In this document: one piece after another, positions 13,931 to 16,089 of the stretch | Numbering within the stretch: position 1 is the first letter of the stretch | How the letters are laid out: each line of letters opens with the position of its first letter | NCBI GenBank assembly: GCA_002400365.1 | Contig: DHFK01000243.1 | Coordinates: 10,183-26,271 of the forward strand | DNA from: Anaerolineales bacterium UBA4826 | GTDB lineage: Bacteria > Chloroflexota > Anaerolineae > UBA4142 | Length of the DNA stretch: 16,089 nt | Reading direction: 5' to 3' | Made by a program: the position numbers and the translations under genes | Notes under the pieces: generated by a model | Seen by the model: only the letters and a program-made list of their open reading frames with translations | Database searches by the model: none | Told to the model about the DNA's origin: nothing

Positions 13931-14887
13931 ATGGTTCAGACTTTGCAAGTTCCATTTCAAACCAAGCAACAGGTGACGCGTCCGCAGTGGGCATTTTTCA
14001 AGGGCGCAATCGTGCCCATCGCCGATGCCAAGATCAGCATCATGTCTCAGGTCGTCAACTATGGCATCGGCGCGTTCGGCGGAATCCGCGCGTATTGGAA
14101 CGACGAACAAGCGCAACTTTACGTCTTTCGCATCAACGACCACGTCCGCCGGATGCTCAATTCGTGCAAGTTGTTCAACACGACGCTCCGCTACTCGGCG
14201 GACGATTTGAAACACATCATCCTCGACCTTTTGCGCCGCGAAGGTTATCGCGAGGACACCTACATTCGCCCGCTGGTTTACAACGCGACCGAAGACATTA
14301 CGCCGCGCCTGTACGACGTCGAATTCGATTTCGCGTGCTTTACGCGACCCCAGGGCAATTACATCAATCTTCAGGTGCGCGCCTGCACCTCCTCCTGGCA
14401 GCGCCTCGACGACAACATCGTTCCGTCGCGCGGCAAGATTACCGGCGGCTACGTCAACTCGGCGTTCGCCAAGAGTGAAGCGCACTGGAATGGCTACGAC
14501 GAGGCGATCGTCCTGAATCAGAACGGACACGTGGCGGAAGGCAGCGCGATGAATCTGTTCATCGTCCGCCACGGCAAACTGATTACGCCGCCGGTTTCCG
14601 ACAACATCCTGGAAGGCATCACGCGCAACACGGTCTTGCAAATCGCGCGCGATCTGGGCATCGAGGTTGCCGAACGTTCGATTGACCGCACCGAGTTGTA
14701 CATCGCCGACGAGGTCTTGTTCTGCGGCACCGGCGCGCAAGTGGCTGCCGTCGCGGAAGTAGATCACCGCAAGATCGGCGCCGGTAAGATCGGTCCCATC
14801 GGCCAAAAACTCCAAGAGACCTACTTTGGCATCGTGCGCGGCAGGAACTCCGCCTACGCCGATTGGCTCACGGCGGTTTACACCTAA
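13931..14887 (+). CDS. ilvE: Branched-chain amino acid aminotransferase
   Basis: This 318-residue protein is a fold-type IV PLP enzyme. The PLP lysine is K181 in VNSAFAKSEA, followed by the GYDEAIVL strand and the E203 region (VAEGSAMNLF) that holds the cofactor; DEVLFCGTGAQ near the end is the family's C-terminal signature. It transfers the amino group between valine, leucine or isoleucine and 2-oxoglutarate, the last step of their synthesis. AAAGGAGGG is a strong ribosome site. The next gene starts within its stop codon. A D-amino acid transaminase or aminodeoxychorismate lyase is less likely because of the length and these motifs. Confidence 0.92.
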   Translation: MVQTLQVPFQTKQQVTRPQWAFFKGAIVPIADAKISIMSQVVNYGIGAFGGIRAYWNDEQAQLYVFRINDHVRRMLNSCKLFNTTLRYSADDLKHIILDLLRREGYREDTYIRPLVYNATEDITPRLYDVEFDFACFTRPQGNYINLQVRACTSSWQRLDDNIVPSRGKITGGYVNSAFAKSEAHWNGYDEAIVLNQNGHVAEGSAMNLFIVRHGKLITPPVSDNILEGITRNTVLQIARDLGIEVAERSIDRTELYIADEVLFCGTGAQVAAVAEVDHRKIGAGKIGPIGQKLQETYFGIVRGRNSAYADWLTAVYT

Positions 14888-15315
14888 TGAGCAAACCTCC
14901 GGCGGTTCCACCCGAAGCCCCGGAAGCGCTGACGCCAAAATCCAAACCGGGGCGCTCGTCGTTTATCCTCAGCCTCCTCAGATCACTGTGGCGCGATCGC
15001 GTGTTCCAACTCTGCCTGATCCTGACGCTGGTGGTGAATCTCGCGCTGTTCGGCTATCTGGCGCTGCGCTATGCGACGCTGCCCGATCTACTGCCGCTGC
15101 ACTTTGACGCGTTCGGATTGCCCGACCGCATCGAATCCAAGAACGGCATCTTTGCGCTGCCGATCATTGGAATCGTCGTGTGGGTGTTGAACGCCGGCTT
15201 GGGGATGCTCATTCACCCGCGCGAGCGCGCGGCGACGTTTCTGCTGACGGCGGGCGCGCTGCTCGTCCAAGTCTTGTTGTGGCTGGCTGTGACCAATATC
15301 GCCGGATGGATCTAG
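14887..15315 (+). CDS. DUF1648-domain membrane protein
   Basis: From the ATG that overlaps the aminotransferase stop (TAATG) the protein has 142 residues. A polar proline-rich N-terminus (1-35) is followed by three membrane helices (about 40-65, 87-108, 117-140). Between the first two lies LPDLLPLHFDAFGLPDR, the DUF1648 signature. Such domains occur in small membrane proteins and SdpI-like immunity proteins, but alone the function is unknown. Overlap with ilvE implies translational coupling rather than a shared pathway. A longer frame starting at 14863 would overlap ilvE by 25 bases and is not needed. Confidence 0.8.
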   Translation: MSKPPAVPPEAPEALTPKSKPGRSSFILSLLRSLWRDRVFQLCLILTLVVNLALFGYLALRYATLPDLLPLHFDAFGLPDRIESKNGIFALPIIGIVVWVLNAGLGMLIHPRERAATFLLTAGALLVQVLLWLAVTNIAGWI

Positions 15316-15349
15316 GCGCGGAGTTGATGGCGCAGAAACTTGGTTCTCC

Positions 15350-16089
15350 TTGACTCTCCCAAACCTTCTGCTCGGGCTCGCGCTCAGTAGTCTTATCGCC
15401 GCGTTGGCATACCAGCGCGGCGCTTTGTCGTTCAGCGGCGCGGTTGGCGCGGTGATCGTCGGCGCGATCACGTTTGCGATGGGCGGTTTGGCGTGGGGCT
15501 GGCTGCTTATCGCGTTTTTCGTCACCTCGTCCGCGCTGTCGCACTATCAAGCGCGCGTCAAAGAACCACTGGCGGAAAAATTCCAGAAAGGGCATCGGCG
15601 CGACCTCGGACAGGTGCTCGCCAACGGCGGCTGGGGCGCGCTGCTCGCGCTGGCGCACGCGCTCGCGCCCCAGCCAGTGCTGTTCGTCGCGTTCGTCGGC
15701 GCGATGGCTACGGTGAACGCCGACACCTGGGCGACTGAACTCGGCGTGCTGAGCAAGACCGCGCCACGTTCGATCGCGACCGGACGCGTCGTCGCGGTCG
15801 GGACCAGCGGCGGCGTCACAGCGTATGGCACGTTCGTCGCGTTTTGCGGTGCGCTACTGATCGGCGCGCTGGCGTTTCTCGCCCAGTTTGTCACGAACGA
15901 TCACCAATTGTCGTTTGGCATTAGTCATTTGGTCATTCCACTTGCCGGTCTCCTCGGCTCGCTGTTCGATTCGCTTCTCGGCGCGACCGTACAAGCCATC
16001 TACTATTGCGATTTCGATCAGAAAGAAACCGAATCAGCGCGGCACCGCTGCGGACGCGCGACGCGTCTCATTCGCGGCTGGCGGTGGCT
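15350..16089 (+). CDS. DUF92 (TMEM19/VTE6-like) membrane protein, truncated by the window edge
   Basis: The frame is open from the TTG at 15350 to the end, 246 codons so far; no ATG precedes the conserved N-terminus, so TTG is the likely start. The product opens with LTLPNLLLGLALSSLIAALA, has several membrane helices, and carries the family marks NADTWATELG (about 125-134), GSLFDSLLGATVQ (about 203-215) and CDFDQ with KETESARHRCG before the edge. Plant VTE6, a phytyl-phosphate kinase, belongs to this family, so a prenyl-phosphate kinase role is possible, but bacterial members are uncharacterised. There is no clear Shine-Dalgarno sequence. The 34 bases between it and the DUF1648 gene hold nothing else. 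Confidence 0.85.
   Translation, partial: MTLPNLLLGLALSSLIAALAYQRGALSFSGAVGAVIVGAITFAMGGLAWGWLLIAFFVTSSALSHYQARVKEPLAEKFQKGHRRDLGQVLANGGWGALLALAHALAPQPVLFVAFVGAMATVNADTWATELGVLSKTAPRSIATGRVVAVGTSGGVTAYGTFVAFCGALLIGALAFLAQFVTNDHQLSFGISHLVIPLAGLLGSLFDSLLGATVQAIYYCDFDQKETESARHRCGRATRLIRGWRW

Overview
The window is a high-GC bacterial chromosome segment with tightly packed genes. The gene content best fits an anaerobic or facultative member of the Chloroflexota (Anaerolineae-like): a signalling set of the type that accompanies NADH-linked [FeFe]-hydrogenases, a NACHT/HEAT ATPase, a class A penicillin-binding protein with an Ig-like tail, and intergenic gaps filled with word-repeat hairpins. The taxonomy is inference from content and style; there is no rRNA or other marker gene here.

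Left block (19-3728, minus strand): one run of six genes read right to left: DRTGG protein, CBS-CBS-GHKL ATPase, DRTGG protein, PHP phosphoesterase, NuoE-like [2Fe-2S] protein, GHKL ATPase. This order is known from clusters that end in a NuoF-type diaphorase and an [FeFe]-hydrogenase, which would lie beyond the left edge. The run has a -10 box with no good -35 box, three 11-bp-period direct repeats just upstream, and a 22-bp perfect palindrome behind those.

Middle block (3862-6119): a radical SAM protein with a C-terminal helix-hairpin-helix (minus) and an NYN-domain protein (plus) diverge from two very good sigma70-type promoters separated by phased A-tracts. A bidirectional terminator at 6091-6119 separates the NYN gene from the next minus-strand group.

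Minus-strand group 6151-9027: a NACHT-like ATPase with HEAT repeats, an MNT nucleotidyltransferase (antitoxin type), a decayed HEPN toxin partner that no ORF caller would report (stop codon, frameshift and loss of its end), and two small membrane proteins of unknown function. This is the most accessory-looking part and may be the remains of a defence or toxin-antitoxin locus.

Right block (plus strand): a bifunctional penicillin-binding protein behind an 18-bp terminal-inverted-repeat element, a cupredoxin lipoprotein, SurE nucleotidase, branched-chain aminotransferase, a DUF1648 membrane protein and a DUF92 membrane protein that starts with TTG and runs off the right edge.

A recurrent theme is that several intergenic gaps (541-590, 1148-1204, 1973-2051, 12460-12527, 12944-13047, 13864-13902) are filled with short degenerate word repeats folded into dyads. 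One 27-bp stretch is identical at two sites 11.8 kb apart. At three genes the element abuts the start codon and no Shine-Dalgarno sequence remains. No tRNA, rRNA, CRISPR array or complete insertion sequence was seen. No gene-free stretch exceeds 300 bases; the longest (9028-9316) holds two divergent promoters and the inverted-repeat element.
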